Positions 43,023 to 52,815 of a DNA stretch of 64,000 bases are shown piece by piece. Under the pieces are notes generated by a model. It made no database searches, was not told where the DNA came from, and was given only the letters and a program-made list of their open reading frames with translations. This DNA comes from Clostridiales bacterium (GTDB taxonomy: Bacteria; Bacillota; Clostridia; Peptostreptococcales; Anaerovoracaceae). Every line of letters begins with the position of its first letter. Positions within the stretch are counted from its first letter, which is position 1. The stretch covers positions 62,001-126,000 of the forward strand of contig JABZIP010000001.1 of the NCBI GenBank assembly GCA_015258265.1. The letters run 5' to 3'. Made by a program: the position numbers and the translations under genes.

Positions 43023-44690
43023 ATGGATTACAACAAATTGGCGGATTTTTTATTTCCACATATCACAAAAACATCTGATTACTATGAATCGTTATTTCCA
43101 AAACGCGATTTGCCGCAAGGTGCCGCCGTTACAAGGCTTGCTCCAAGTCCAACCGGATTTATACATCTGGGAAACCTATATGGCGGATTCGCTGACGAAA
43201 GACTGGCGCATCAAAGCGGCGGTATTTTTTATCTCCGCATAGAGGACACTGATGACAAGCGATATGTAGACGGAGCTGTTGAGATTATAATTAACTCACT
43301 TAAATATTTTGGAATCAATTTCGACGAAGGTGCATCGCTTAATGGCGATTTAGGTATATATTCTCCATATACGCAAAGTCAGCGCGGCGAAATCTATCAG
43401 TGCTACGCCAAAGAGCTGGTCGCTAAAGGAATGGCATATCCTTGCTTTATGACTAGCGAGGAGCTCACGCAAATACACGATTTGCAAGAAAAGAGCAAAG
43501 AAAATTTCGGGGTGTACGGCAAGTGGGCAAAATTCCGAGATTTATCTTTTGAAGAAATAAAAGAAAAAGTAGATGCAGGTACGCCTTATGTAATCAGATT
43601 GCGTGCGCACGATTACTCCGCTCTTGCAAGCGAAGATATCCCAACATTTACCATATCCGACGCTATACGCGGACCTCTTACAATGCCGAGAAACGGTCAA
43701 GATACCGTACTGTTAAAAGCAAACGGTATACCTACATACCACTTTGCGCATGCTATTGACGATCATTTGATGCGTACAACCCATGTCGTTCGCGGCGAAG
43801 AATGGCTATCGTCTTTACCTGTTCATGTCGATTTGTTTGAGCGACTTGGCTTTGAAATGCCGATTTTCTGCCATACTGCACATCTTATGAAAATCGACGA
43901 AGAAACAGGACAAAAGCGTAAACTCTCAAAAAGGAAGGATCCGGAGCTTTCCCTCGACTACTATAGAATGGATGGCTACCATCCTGCGGCTGTACGCGAA
44001 TATCTACTGACTCTCCTAAACTCAAACTTTGAAGAGTGGCGAATAGCAAATCCGGATAGCGATATTGACGAATTTAAATTCAGCTTGGAAAAAATGGGAA
44101 ATACCGGTGCTCTATTTGATTTAGTGAAACTGCATGATGTATCAAAGGAGGTCTTGCTCAAAATTTCCGCTGCAGACCTTTACGATTTCTTGCTGAGCTG
44201 GGCAAAGGAAACCAATTCCGATTTCAAAAATATTATCGAAAACAATAGAGAAATGCTGCTTAAGATTTTAGATATAGGCAGATCCGGCGATAAGCCTAGA
44301 AAAGATTTAATTTACGCAAAACAAATCGTCGATTTCATTTCTTATTTCTTCGACGAAACATTCAAAATTACAGAAACTGCTCCTGACAATGTCAGCAAAG
44401 AAGACGAAAAGGCTATACTGTCGGAATACCTGAAAACCTACAATCATAGCGACAATCAAGAAGAATGGTTCGAAAAGATTAGAATCATCGCTGATACCTT
44501 AGGTTATGCACGAAAACCGAAGGACTACAAAAAGAATCCGGACCTCTACAAAGGTCATGTCGGCGATGTAAGTACGGTAATACGCCTTGCGATAGTTGGA
44601 AGGACGCAATCTCCTGATGTTTACGAAATCCAGCAAATTCTCGGCGAAGCTAAGACTATCGAACGAATCAAAAAAAGACTCAACGCATAA
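43023..44690 (+). CDS. gltX: Glutamate-tRNA ligase
   Basis: Class I synthetase for tRNA-Glu. The HIGH motif is in LAPSPTGFIHLGNLYGG, and the KMSKS loop is GQKRKLSKRKDPELS. At 555 residues it is somewhat longer than typical GltX (~480), with the additional length in the anticodon-binding half. ACAAGGAGAAA precedes the ATG, 13 nt after the deacetylase gene. Since glnS also occurs in the window, this enzyme probably charges only tRNA-Glu. Confidence 0.95.
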   Translation: MDYNKLADFLFPHITKTSDYYESLFPKRDLPQGAAVTRLAPSPTGFIHLGNLYGGFADERLAHQSGGIFYLRIEDTDDKRYVDGAVEIIINSLKYFGINFDEGASLNGDLGIYSPYTQSQRGEIYQCYAKELVAKGMAYPCFMTSEELTQIHDLQEKSKENFGVYGKWAKFRDLSFEEIKEKVDAGTPYVIRLRAHDYSALASEDIPTFTISDAIRGPLTMPRNGQDTVLLKANGIPTYHFAHAIDDHLMRTTHVVRGEEWLSSLPVHVDLFERLGFEMPIFCHTAHLMKIDEETGQKRKLSKRKDPELSLDYYRMDGYHPAAVREYLLTLLNSNFEEWRIANPDSDIDEFKFSLEKMGNTGALFDLVKLHDVSKEVLLKISAADLYDFLLSWAKETNSDFKNIIENNREMLLKILDIGRSGDKPRKDLIYAKQIVDFISYFFDETFKITETAPDNVSKEDEKAILSEYLKTYNHSDNQEEWFEKIRIIADTLGYARKPKDYKKNPDLYKGHVGDVSTVIRLAIVGRTQSPDVYEIQQILGEAKTIERIKKRLNA

Positions 44691-44705
44691 TACGATTTAA
44701 CAAAT

Positions 44706-44754
44706 AAAAAGGCTACATCGGGGCAAAATTTACCGCCCTCAAATGTAGCCTTTG
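44706..44754. terminator. Bidirectional intrinsic terminator
   Basis: GGCTACAT (44711-44718) pairs with ATGTAGCC (44743-44750), with an inner GGGC/GCCC pairing, flanked by an A run and a T run. It lies between convergent gltX and ahcY. Confidence 0.85.
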
Positions 44755-44779
44755 TTCTTTTCTCTTTAGTTTGCAAACC

Positions 44780-46030
44780 CTAGCCTTGCCAGCTATTCAA
44801 ATACTCTCTTTGTTCGCCGGTCAGTTCGTCTATTTCGATACCCCATGCTTTCAGCTTTCTTGCAGACACGAGCTCATCAATTTCTTCCGAAACCTCTATT
44901 ACCGCATTTGGAAGCTCTTTGTAATTGTTCTTTATGTAAAGCGCGCTAAGTGCCTGAATGGCAAAACTCATATCCATTATCTCCGCAGGATGTCCGTCAG
45001 CTGCCGCAATGTTTACGAGTTTCCCCTCCGCTATAACATTCAGCACATTGCCATTTTCCAGTTTGTACGAAGTAATATTGTTTCTTGCTTCGAAACTATT
45101 AACCGCAAGTTCTCGAAGCGCCTGCATATCAACTTCGCAATCGAAATGTCCGGCATTTGAAAGAATTGCCCCATTTTTCATAAGCAGAAAATGCTCTTTG
45201 GTAATCGTCTTGGTGCAGCCTGTTGCAGTTACAAACATATCTCCAAGCGGTGCAGCTTGATTCATGGTCATTACATCGTAACCGTCCATCTTCGCTTCAA
45301 TCGCTTTTACCGCATCTATTTCTGTAACTATTACTCTTGCGCCCATTGCAGCCGCTCTCATAGCAATTCCCCTTGAGCACCAACCGTATCCCGCAACAAC
45401 CACTGTTTTGCCTGCAACTATTAAATTGGTATTTGCCATTATGCTTGTCCAAACGGACTGTCCCGTACCGTAGCGATTGTCAAAAAGGTGCTTACACTTC
45501 GCATTGTTTACTGCAACCATAGGGAACGGCAAAACCCCGTCTTTTTCCATAGCGCGAAGTCTGATAACGCCTGTTGTCGTTTCCTCGCATCCCCCGTAAA
45601 TCTCAGTTGCCAAGTCTTTTCTCGTAGTGCATAATTTATTTACCAAATCTCCGCCGTCATCTATTATAATATGCGGCTTATGTTCTAAGCACATTTCTAT
45701 ATGTCTGTCGTACTCTTGCGGTGTTGCCGCATGATACGCAAAAACCGAAAGTCCGTCTTCAACCAATGCTGCAGCTATATCGTCCTGCGTCGATAGCGTG
45801 TTGCTTCCTGTTACCGACATAGTAGCACCGCCTGCCGCAAGTACCTTGCAAAGATATGCCGTTTTTGCTTCCAAATGCACTGACAGCGAAATTCTAAGTC
45901 CCTCAAACGGACGTGTTTGAGCAAACTCCCTTTCAAGCTCATTTAAAAGCGGCATATTGTTTTTTACCCACTCAATTTTTTTATGCCCCGATGCAGCCAT
46001 TTCGATACTGCGAATTTCATTTTTTACCAT
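44780..46030 (-). CDS. ahcY: Adenosylhomocysteinase
   Basis: NAD-dependent enzyme splitting S-adenosylhomocysteine into adenosine and homocysteine, part of the methyl cycle. LRISLSVHLEAKTAYLC near the start, DDGGDLVNKL, EETTTGVIRL, DNRYGTGQSVWT and the NAD loop VVVAGYGWCSRGIAMR identify it. At 416 residues it is the short form lacking the insertion found in eukaryotic and proteobacterial enzymes. It starts 16 nt after the GerMN lipoprotein gene. Confidence 0.95.
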   Translation of the reverse strand: MVKNEIRSIEMAASGHKKIEWVKNNMPLLNELEREFAQTRPFEGLRISLSVHLEAKTAYLCKVLAAGGATMSVTGSNTLSTQDDIAAALVEDGLSVFAYHAATPQEYDRHIEMCLEHKPHIIIDDGGDLVNKLCTTRKDLATEIYGGCEETTTGVIRLRAMEKDGVLPFPMVAVNNAKCKHLFDNRYGTGQSVWTSIMANTNLIVAGKTVVVAGYGWCSRGIAMRAAAMGARVIVTEIDAVKAIEAKMDGYDVMTMNQAAPLGDMFVTATGCTKTITKEHFLLMKNGAILSNAGHFDCEVDMQALRELAVNSFEARNNITSYKLENGNVLNVIAEGKLVNIAAADGHPAEIMDMSFAIQALSALYIKNNYKELPNAVIEVSEEIDELVSARKLKAWGIEIDELTGEQREYLNSWQG

Positions 46031-46045
46031 TTTTTAACTCCAATT

Positions 46046-46618
46046 CTACCTTATCGTAGGTGCAACAAACGGCGCTGATGTGTCTACATGCCCCATAAGG
46101 CTGTCAACTTCCTTGCCGTCCACCATAAACTGAACGCTCGTAACCTCCTCAAAGCTATCAAGTAATGTAGCGACAATCTGGCTTACAAACAGGCTCTCAT
46201 CCATTGAGCCTCCCAGTTTTTCAAGGCTTTCTCTCTCAATGTCCACAACTGCTACTCCGTACTTGACAGTAACATTATTTATGACTACGTCTTTGTTCAC
46301 AACGCTGACAGCTTTGTCGCTTATATTTGCAGGCACTTCTTTGAGCAAAAGCAAAGCCCCGACTGCCGCATATGAAACCTTCTCGTCATCTGTAGCCTTT
46401 TCAAGTTCTTTCGGTAATGACGGTCTTTTAGCATTATACTGAACAAAAACCTCCTTGGTGCTTTCATCGAGGAGATACGCCTTATTAACATAGTAAAGGG
46501 TTAAGTCCTTTCCGCTATAAGATTCATCACTTTCTTGTTTTATACATCCTGCCGAAAACAGCACAAGTGCGCAAATGAGTACCGCACTCACCAAAGTTCT
46601 AAAATTCCTTCTAATCAT
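46046..46618 (-). CDS. GerMN-domain lipoprotein
   Basis: A 190-residue lipoprotein: hydrophobic N-terminus with lipobox LFSAGC (Cys25) followed by a GerMN (sporulation/spore germination) domain; DLTLYYVNKAYLLDES, GVAVVDIERESL and the ending TSVQFMVDGKEVDSLMGH are typical. Such proteins sit on the outer face of the membrane and in sporeformers take part in cell-wall remodelling at germination. The start at MIRRNFRT is fixed by GGAGG seven bases upstream; a longer frame runs back toward glmS but has no site. Confidence 0.85.
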   Translation of the reverse strand: MIRRNFRTLVSAVLICALVLFSAGCIKQESDESYSGKDLTLYYVNKAYLLDESTKEVFVQYNAKRPSLPKELEKATDDEKVSYAAVGALLLLKEVPANISDKAVSVVNKDVVINNVTVKYGVAVVDIERESLEKLGGSMDESLFVSQIVATLLDSFEEVTSVQFMVDGKEVDSLMGHVDTSAPFVAPTIR

Positions 46619-46664
46619 AACCGTCCTCCAATCCATGCTATTGCACGAAATACACTTCCCGCAA

Positions 46665-48503
46665 TTACTCAACCGTAACGCTCTTTGCTAAGTTCTTCGG
46701 TTTATCTATATCGCAACCGCGTTCTTTGGCAATGTAATACGCAAGTAGCTGAAGCGGCACAACGCTGATTAGCGGTGCAAGCTCGTCACGGCAATTCGGA
46801 ATGTACACTACCTTGTCAGCTTGGGTTTTTACAGCTTCGTTTCCGTCTTTCGCAATCGCTAGTACATATGCGCCCCTAGCCTTCACTTCTTCAATATTTG
46901 CAAGCATCTTCTCCTGCAACCTTTCTTGAGTTGCAAGTGCAACTACTAAAGTCCCTTTTTCAATCAGCGCTATCGTGCCGTGCTTAAGTTCACCTGCAGG
47001 TATTGCAAAGGAATTTATGTATGAAATCTCCTTTAACTTGAGCGAACCCTCATAAGCTGTGCTTGCATCCGTTCCTCGACCTATGAAAAATACATTTTCC
47101 TCTTTGTATAATTCTTTTGCTAAATCGCATATTTGCGATTCGCAATTAAGCGTGATTTTAAGCAGTTCCGGTATTTCTTTCAAAGCGTTTATATAAGAGT
47201 TGTACTCATCCGCCGATATATAGCTACTGATTTTTCCCATATAAAGTGCTACCAAGTACAGACACATTATTTGCGTTGTGTATGCCTTTGTAGATGCTAC
47301 CGCAATTTCAGGTCCCGCCCATGTATAAAATACATCATCAGACTCTCTTGCTACCGAGCTTCCAACCACATTTACTATCGACATAATGCGTGCACCCTTT
47401 CGCTTTGCTTCGCGTAGTGCCGCAAGAGTATCCAAAGTTTCACCGGATTGGCTAATTGCAATGAATAATGTTTTATCATCGACAAACGGATCTCTATATC
47501 TAAATTCAGATGCCACATCGACTTCAACGGGAATTCCTGCAAATTTTTCTATTGCAAATTTACCAAGTAATCCGGCATAATAAGCAGTACCACAAGCCAC
47601 TATAACGATTTTAGTAATATTTTCAATATCTTCCTTGGTGATGGATATTCCGTCAAGTTTGATATCTCCCTCTTTGGTCAATCGCTGATTTAAGGTTTCG
47701 AACAGTCCCTTTGGTTGCTCGTGTATTTCCTTGAGCATAAAATGGTCATAGCCATCTTTCTCCGCCGCATCTGCGTCCCATGTGATATGGAATACTTCTC
47801 GCTTTACCTCTTTTTTGTCCTGATTGAAGATTTTAACGCAATCAGCAGTTATAACCACAGTTTCGTTGTTCTCTATCAAGTAAATTTCTCTGGAATGTTT
47901 AAGCAAAGCAGGTATGTCGGATGCTATAAAATTACATCCCTTTCCAAGCCCTGCAACGAGCGGCGCATCCTTTCTAACTGCGACTATCTTATCGCTTTCA
48001 GCCGCTGCCATTACGCCTATCGCATATGCACCTCGCATCTTTTCAACTGCCTTGTAAACAGCTTCTTGCAAATTGCCGTCGTAGTATACCCCGATTAAAT
48101 GAGCTATTACCTCCGTGTCCGTTTCCGAGCGAAATACTATTCCATACTCGCTTATAAGCCACTCTTTAAGCTCCATATAGTTTTCTATTATTCCGTTGTG
48201 CACAACCGCTATGGTCCCATCCGTATTCGTCTGTGGATGCGCGTTCTCGTGCGACGGCTTGCCGTGAGTTGCCCATCTGGTATGCCCCATACCTATATTG
48301 CTTTCCAGTTTTTTGCCGGCAATCTGATTTTCCAGATTGGCTATTCTGCCCACATCTTTGAAAATTTCCAGTTTATTGTTTATATTGAGTACAATCCCTG
48401 CCGAGTCGTACCCTCTGTATTCAAGTTTTTTTAGGCCTTCAATCACTATTTCCTTAGCATTTTTTGTATTCGGTCCTCCAACAAATCCGACTACTCCACA
48501 CAT
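46665..48503 (-). CDS. glmS: Glutamine-fructose-6-phosphate aminotransferase
   Basis: First enzyme of UDP-GlcNAc synthesis: fructose-6-P plus glutamine to glucosamine-6-P. The N-terminal nucleophile Cys2 (MCGVVGFVG) and GHTRWATHGKPS mark the glutaminase domain; two SIS domains (ISQSGETLDT and GRGTDASTAYEGSLKLKEIS) form the isomerase half. At 612 residues it is complete. It follows glmM by 12 nt in the cdaA-cdaR-glmM-glmS operon. I see no glmS ribozyme ahead of it. Confidence 0.97.
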   Translation of the reverse strand: MCGVVGFVGGPNTKNAKEIVIEGLKKLEYRGYDSAGIVLNINNKLEIFKDVGRIANLENQIAGKKLESNIGMGHTRWATHGKPSHENAHPQTNTDGTIAVVHNGIIENYMELKEWLISEYGIVFRSETDTEVIAHLIGVYYDGNLQEAVYKAVEKMRGAYAIGVMAAAESDKIVAVRKDAPLVAGLGKGCNFIASDIPALLKHSREIYLIENNETVVITADCVKIFNQDKKEVKREVFHITWDADAAEKDGYDHFMLKEIHEQPKGLFETLNQRLTKEGDIKLDGISITKEDIENITKIVIVACGTAYYAGLLGKFAIEKFAGIPVEVDVASEFRYRDPFVDDKTLFIAISQSGETLDTLAALREAKRKGARIMSIVNVVGSSVARESDDVFYTWAGPEIAVASTKAYTTQIMCLYLVALYMGKISSYISADEYNSYINALKEIPELLKITLNCESQICDLAKELYKEENVFFIGRGTDASTAYEGSLKLKEISYINSFAIPAGELKHGTIALIEKGTLVVALATQERLQEKMLANIEEVKARGAYVLAIAKDGNEAVKTQADKVVYIPNCRDELAPLISVVPLQLLAYYIAKERGCDIDKPKNLAKSVTVE

Positions 48504-48515
48504 AATATCCCTTCC

Positions 48516-49865
48516 TTATCCAAATTTTTTAGTAATCAACAGTGCGAGCTTTTCAGCCAGCTTTGTAATATCGTCTATATCCGTTCCCTCGAGCATCACT
48601 CTCACAAGAGGTTCAGTTCCCGACGGTCTTATTAACACTCTTCCTTCTCCGCTCAGATGCTTTTCGATTTTATCTATTTCCGCTTTTATCTCCGCATCTT
48701 GCATATACTTTTTCTTGTTTTCATTTTTAACGCTCGCGTTTTTCAAAACCTGAGGGAATATTTCAATTTCATCCGCAAGTTCGGACAGTTTTCTGCCCTC
48801 GTAAGTGATAGCTTTGATAAGCTGAAGTCCCGAGAGTATTCCGTCGCCCGTCGTAGTATGTTCAAGAAAGATTATATGCCCCGACTGTTCTCCTCCGATT
48901 ACGCTTCCGGTTTTGCGCATGCTCTCAAGTACATATCTATCTCCAACCTGCGTTACTTCGACTTTTGCGCCCATATTTTCGGCTTCCTTATGAAAACCTA
49001 TGTTGCTCATCACTGTTGCTGTAATCAAATCGTTTGCAAGCCTTCCGGTCTTTTTGAGCATCTTTGCGCATATTAAAATAGTCTTGTCGCCGTCAAGTAT
49101 TCGTCCTTTTTCGTCAATCGCTATCAGTCTATCTGCATCGCCGTCAAATGCAAGTCCCAAGTCCGCCTGATGTGTAACTACCGCTTCCGCAAGCATTTTG
49201 GGATGCGTGGAACCGCACGCTTCGTTTATATTTAATCCGTTCGGCTCATTGCCTATCACAAATACTCGTGCGCCAAGCTCCTTAAACACCTTTTCCGCAA
49301 CCTTGTAAGATGCTCCATTCGCACAGTCAAGAACAATTCTAAAATTATCAAGCGAAATATCTATCGTGCTTTTCAAAAACTCTGCATACAAGTCCAATGC
49401 GTTTTCTTCCGCTTCGAGTGCTCTGCCCAGTTTTTCTCCTGTGATATGGCTATTCACGTCAATATTGCGCACCAATATGTCCTCAATTTGTTCTTCAAGC
49501 TCATCGTCGAGTTTGAAGCCTTCGCTGCCGAAAAATTTAATTCCGTTATACTCAAAAGTATTATGGGAAGCGGATATTACTATTCCTGCTGTCGCTCTGT
49601 AATACTTTACCAAATACGCTATTGCAGGTGTCGGTAAAACGCCAACCTTTATAACATTTCCGCCCATCGCCAATATACCTGCGCTTATAGCATCTTCAAG
49701 CATATCGCCGGAAATCCTCGTATCCTTACCTATGAGAACAACCGGTCTTTCATCCTCCTTCTTGAGTACAAAAGCGCCGGCTTTTCCCAAATTGAATGCA
49801 AGTTCAGGTGTTAACTCCGAATTCGCAATTCCTCTAACTCCGTCTGTCCCAAATAATTTGCCCAT
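48516..49865 (-). CDS. glmM: Phosphoglucosamine mutase
   Basis: Converts glucosamine-6-P to glucosamine-1-P on the way to UDP-GlcNAc. The active-site serine is Ser100 in GIVISASHNTFEYNG; the metal loop is DGDADRLIAID and the sugar loop GGEQSGHII; the C-terminal phosphate loop is RPSGTEPLVRVM. The ATG used follows AGGAGATATTG; a TTG one codon earlier is possible. It lies between cdaR and glmS; in Firmicutes GlmM also binds and restrains the c-di-AMP cyclase CdaA. Confidence 0.97.
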   Translation of the reverse strand: MGKLFGTDGVRGIANSELTPELAFNLGKAGAFVLKKEDERPVVLIGKDTRISGDMLEDAISAGILAMGGNVIKVGVLPTPAIAYLVKYYRATAGIVISASHNTFEYNGIKFFGSEGFKLDDELEEQIEDILVRNIDVNSHITGEKLGRALEAEENALDLYAEFLKSTIDISLDNFRIVLDCANGASYKVAEKVFKELGARVFVIGNEPNGLNINEACGSTHPKMLAEAVVTHQADLGLAFDGDADRLIAIDEKGRILDGDKTILICAKMLKKTGRLANDLITATVMSNIGFHKEAENMGAKVEVTQVGDRYVLESMRKTGSVIGGEQSGHIIFLEHTTTGDGILSGLQLIKAITYEGRKLSELADEIEIFPQVLKNASVKNENKKKYMQDAEIKAEIDKIEKHLSGEGRVLIRPSGTEPLVRVMLEGTDIDDITKLAEKLALLITKKFG

Positions 49866-49884
49866 CAATATCTCCTACCAGATT

Positions 49885-51075
49885 TTAATCGATTTTTACA
49901 GTTACTTCCTGTGGTTCTACGCTCACATCGCCTATGCCGTCTACTTGTTCCGCTCTTACCTTTACCTTATGTTCACCGTTTTCAAGCCCCGTCAAATCCA
50001 CATATAAAGCGATATCATCCGTGCTTATGCTTGAAGCCGATGCGTCTTTTACATATGCTTTCACTTTGAGCGTCGCATTTTCGACCGTTGCGTTCTTTCC
50101 TGTAGCAAGTCCGCGGATACTCACATTTGACGACAAAATGGCGAATTCCTTACTTTCAAGTCCCTTGATTTTTACATCGAGCACAACAGCATCCTGCTCC
50201 GCAAGTTCCACTCCTTCCGGAAGTGTAATCTCTATCGGGATTTTCTTGCTTTCCGTTAAGTCGCTCAAATAGATTGGATTGCTTACCAACTTATCTATTT
50301 TTTCAAGTTCAGCCGCAAATCCTGCAATTTTCACCGTTTTAGGCGCGTCGAGTGCAGACACTCTATATTCAGCCGCGGGCTCTCCCTTTAAATCCAAACT
50401 AAGAGGCACCGATTTGATACTATAAAGTCCGGCTTGCACACCAACCTTAGTATGCGATAATTCTACGCCTGTAATCTCTTTGCCTTTGGCGTCAGCTGCA
50501 TATATCTTGAGGCTGTATTTTTTCGAATTGTCCGTGAGTTTGCTCACATCCAAATCCGCAAATACCTTGCTGACTTTCGCAACCTGACTTTGCGCACCGC
50601 TAACCTTTACCTGCTCTATATCCTGCGCAAACAATTTTGCTTCCTTTTCCTTGGAAGCAGTTCCTGTAAACTGAATATTTACCTTTTTCTTAGCAGTTTG
50701 CAATTTTTCTACGGTTATCGGTATTACTTGTATTCTTTGATCCACAAGTTCCACCTTTGACGGCACTTTGATTGTAATATTTGCGTAATTCTTGCCCTTT
50801 TCGTACCCCGTCAAGTCAACTGTTGCTGTAATTTCATCAGCGCTTACTTTCATAACATCCGAGCGAGAGCCCGATATTACCACATCCATAGTCTGCACAT
50901 CCGAATAATCTATAGCAAGTCCCCTACTCTCCAATTCTTCGTGATTAACAAATTGAATCGGGATTTTTGTAATCTTTCTTTCCGAGTACGGATTTTCAAC
51001 TGCAACTACATAAAACCACAAAAACAAAGCGAGTACGACAGAAAGCAGTCTAAGGACATTTTTATTCCTGATCAT
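49885..51075 (-). CDS. cdaR: CdaR (YbbR-domain) regulator of c-di-AMP synthesis
   Basis: A 396-residue extracytoplasmic protein with one N-terminal membrane helix (VLRLLSVVLALFLWFYVVAVEN) and about four YbbR repeats of ~80 residues, each with a V-x-G-x-V/I beta pattern. CdaR binds the cyclase CdaA and modulates its activity. Its start overlaps the end of cdaA by 14 nt, with GGAGG before it, so the two are translated together. Confidence 0.93.
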   Translation of the reverse strand: MIRNKNVLRLLSVVLALFLWFYVVAVENPYSERKITKIPIQFVNHEELESRGLAIDYSDVQTMDVVISGSRSDVMKVSADEITATVDLTGYEKGKNYANITIKVPSKVELVDQRIQVIPITVEKLQTAKKKVNIQFTGTASKEKEAKLFAQDIEQVKVSGAQSQVAKVSKVFADLDVSKLTDNSKKYSLKIYAADAKGKEITGVELSHTKVGVQAGLYSIKSVPLSLDLKGEPAAEYRVSALDAPKTVKIAGFAAELEKIDKLVSNPIYLSDLTESKKIPIEITLPEGVELAEQDAVVLDVKIKGLESKEFAILSSNVSIRGLATGKNATVENATLKVKAYVKDASASSISTDDIALYVDLTGLENGEHKVKVRAEQVDGIGDVSVEPQEVTVKID

Positions 51076-51916
51076 TTCCCTTGCCTCCTAACATCGAGTA
51101 TATAGCCTGCAAAGTCTGTGGCCGTTTTTTCTCCTCCGTGGTTGCCGTAAGGAGCAGATTTAATATAGTTTTTTCCACCGTCTTTAAATCCAAAAATCTC
51201 GAGAGTTTGCCGTCTATAGCCATTGAGATGATTCCGGATTCTTCTGAAACAATAAACGCTACGGCATCAGAATTTTCTGTAATGCCTATGCCTGCTCTAT
51301 GGCGCGTTCCAAGCTCCTTTGACAATCCTTTATTTTGCGTCAGTGGTAACACGCAGCCTGCCGCATAAATTCTCCCGTTTTTAATTATGACCGCTCCGTC
51401 GTGTAATGGAGAACCTACATAAAAAAGGTTTCCAAGAAGTTCCGCCGAGATTTCCGCATCGAGTAAAGTACCCGTTTCTCCAATGTCTTTTAGCGCGGTT
51501 TCTCTTTCTATTACGATGAGTGCCCCCGTCTTGTGAGCTGAAAATTCGTCTATCGCTTTTACGAATGCTGCCGAGATTGCTTTCGCCTTTTCTTTCTCTA
51601 TCTGCGCAAACGGCGTTACCAGCTTGCCCCTGCCCATATATTCAAGTCCGCGCCGAAGCTCCGGCTGAAAAACTATTACTATCGCTACGGCTCCGAGCGT
51701 CATCGCCCCTCTAAGAATCCAGTTCAAGGTATAAAGATGAAATTGTTCCGAAAAAATAGCAACAAGTACCAAAACAAGCACTCCTTTTACAAGTTGCGCC
51801 GCTCTGGTTTCCCTTATAAATCCCAGCACTTTGTATATTATAAATGCTACTATAAGTATGTCGATTGCATCTGTAATGCTTATGCCCGACAGGATATTAT
51901 TTATATAACTTTCCAT
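51062..51916 (-). CDS. cdaA: Diadenylate cyclase (c-di-AMP synthase)
   Basis: Joins two ATP into cyclic di-AMP, the second messenger controlling potassium and wall homeostasis. Three N-terminal membrane helices (about residues 15-33, 40-56 and 62-82) precede the DAC domain, with the catalytic DGA motif at residues 173-175 and RHR at 205-207. The length of 284 residues is normal. It is the first gene of the cda-glm operon; a near-consensus promoter lies about 40 bases upstream. Confidence 0.97.
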   Translation of the reverse strand: MESYINNILSGISITDAIDILIVAFIIYKVLGFIRETRAAQLVKGVLVLVLVAIFSEQFHLYTLNWILRGAMTLGAVAIVIVFQPELRRGLEYMGRGKLVTPFAQIEKEKAKAISAAFVKAIDEFSAHKTGALIVIERETALKDIGETGTLLDAEISAELLGNLFYVGSPLHDGAVIIKNGRIYAAGCVLPLTQNKGLSKELGTRHRAGIGITENSDAVAFIVSEESGIISMAIDGKLSRFLDLKTVEKTILNLLLTATTEEKKRPQTLQAIYSMLGGKGNDQE

Positions 51917-51954
51917 CTTACACCTTACAATTTTTCCACACTGAATTTGATACT

Positions 51955-51983
51955 ATTTTACACGAAAACAAGCAAATTTTCAA
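51955..51983 (-). promoter_or_regulatory. Promoter of the cdaA-cdaR-glmM-glmS operon
   Basis: TTGAAA, 17 bases, TAAAAT on the minus strand, 39 bases before the cdaA start. Confidence 0.8.
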
Positions 51984-52066
51984 TACATTAAGAAAATTGT
52001 TATACAATTAAAAATTAAAATATGATATACTATATACATAGTATTAAATATAAAGGGAGAAATACA

Positions 52067-52777
52067 ATGTCCACATTACCGTATTTTCTGCTCAATCCAT
52101 ATTTGGAGCAAGCCAAAGAAAAAGTACCTGATATAGACATGGAAGCCAAATTGGCAGAAATTTATAAAATTTATCCTGAAATTAAAAAAAATTACACATG
52201 TGCCATTCGCGAAGTTCGAACTAAATTACAAAATCTGGACGATGATTTCCAATTACGCCACAAGCACAATCCTATTCACCATATGGACAGCAGGGTAAAA
52301 ACGGCTGACAGCATCCTCGAGAAGCTGATTAGGCGCGGATTTTCACTTGATATAGACAAAATCCACGAAAGTTTGACGGACATTGCCGGTATCCGTGTTA
52401 TATGCCCGTATGTGGACGACATTTACACCATATCCAACCTGCTAAAGGAACAACCCGATGTAACGCTGCTCAGGGAATCGGATTACATCAAAAATCCGAA
52501 AGAAAACGGTTACAGGAGTTTCCATTTAATCGTTTCCGTTCCCGTTTTCTTGGTAGATAAAAGTGTTGATATCCCTGTTGAAATACAAATTCGTACTATT
52601 GCGATGGACTTTTGGGCAAGTCTCGAACATCAGCTAAGATACAAGGCGGCAGGCGAAATTCCGCAGTTCATAGCTCAAGAGCTAAAAGAATGTGCCGCAA
52701 ACATCACCAATTCCGATATGAAAATGCAGAAAATCCATAGCTTCCTCGAAGATATGGACAGATTTGCACTCAAGTAA
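52067..52777 (+). CDS. Small alarmone synthetase, RelQ type
   Basis: A 236-residue (p)ppGpp synthetase without hydrolase or TGS domains. IHESLTDIAGIRVICPYVDDIY, NPKENGYRSFHLIVSVP and VEIQIRTIAMDFWASLEHQ are the conserved synthetase motifs. The start at MSTLPYFLLN follows AAAGGGAG; 15 upstream codons are open without a site. It is a single-gene unit closed by an intrinsic terminator. RelQ-type enzymes make alarmone under envelope stress, which suits its place beside the c-di-AMP operon. Confidence 0.93.
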   Translation: MSTLPYFLLNPYLEQAKEKVPDIDMEAKLAEIYKIYPEIKKNYTCAIREVRTKLQNLDDDFQLRHKHNPIHHMDSRVKTADSILEKLIRRGFSLDIDKIHESLTDIAGIRVICPYVDDIYTISNLLKEQPDVTLLRESDYIKNPKENGYRSFHLIVSVPVFLVDKSVDIPVEIQIRTIAMDFWASLEHQLRYKAAGEIPQFIAQELKECAANITNSDMKMQKIHSFLEDMDRFALK

Positions 52778-52782
52778 ATATT

Positions 52783-52809
52783 AAAAAGGATGCCTCGGGC
52801 ATCCTTTTT
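52783..52809. terminator. Bidirectional intrinsic terminator
   Basis: AAAAAGGATGCC and its perfect complement form a 12-bp stem with a 3-nt loop; A and T runs are built into the stem ends. It separates convergent relQ-type and thrC genes. Confidence 0.93.
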
Positions 52810-52815
52810 TCATTT

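Noticed and set aside
46619..48503. A glmS ribozyme or riboswitch ahead of glmS
   Set aside because: glmS follows glmM by 12 nt, leaving no space for a ribozyme, and no such core is seen.
51997..52031. TTGTTA and TATACT before the RelQ-type gene as a promoter
   Set aside because: The spacing is 23 bases, too long for a normal sigma-A promoter; the region is AT-rich and such matches are common.
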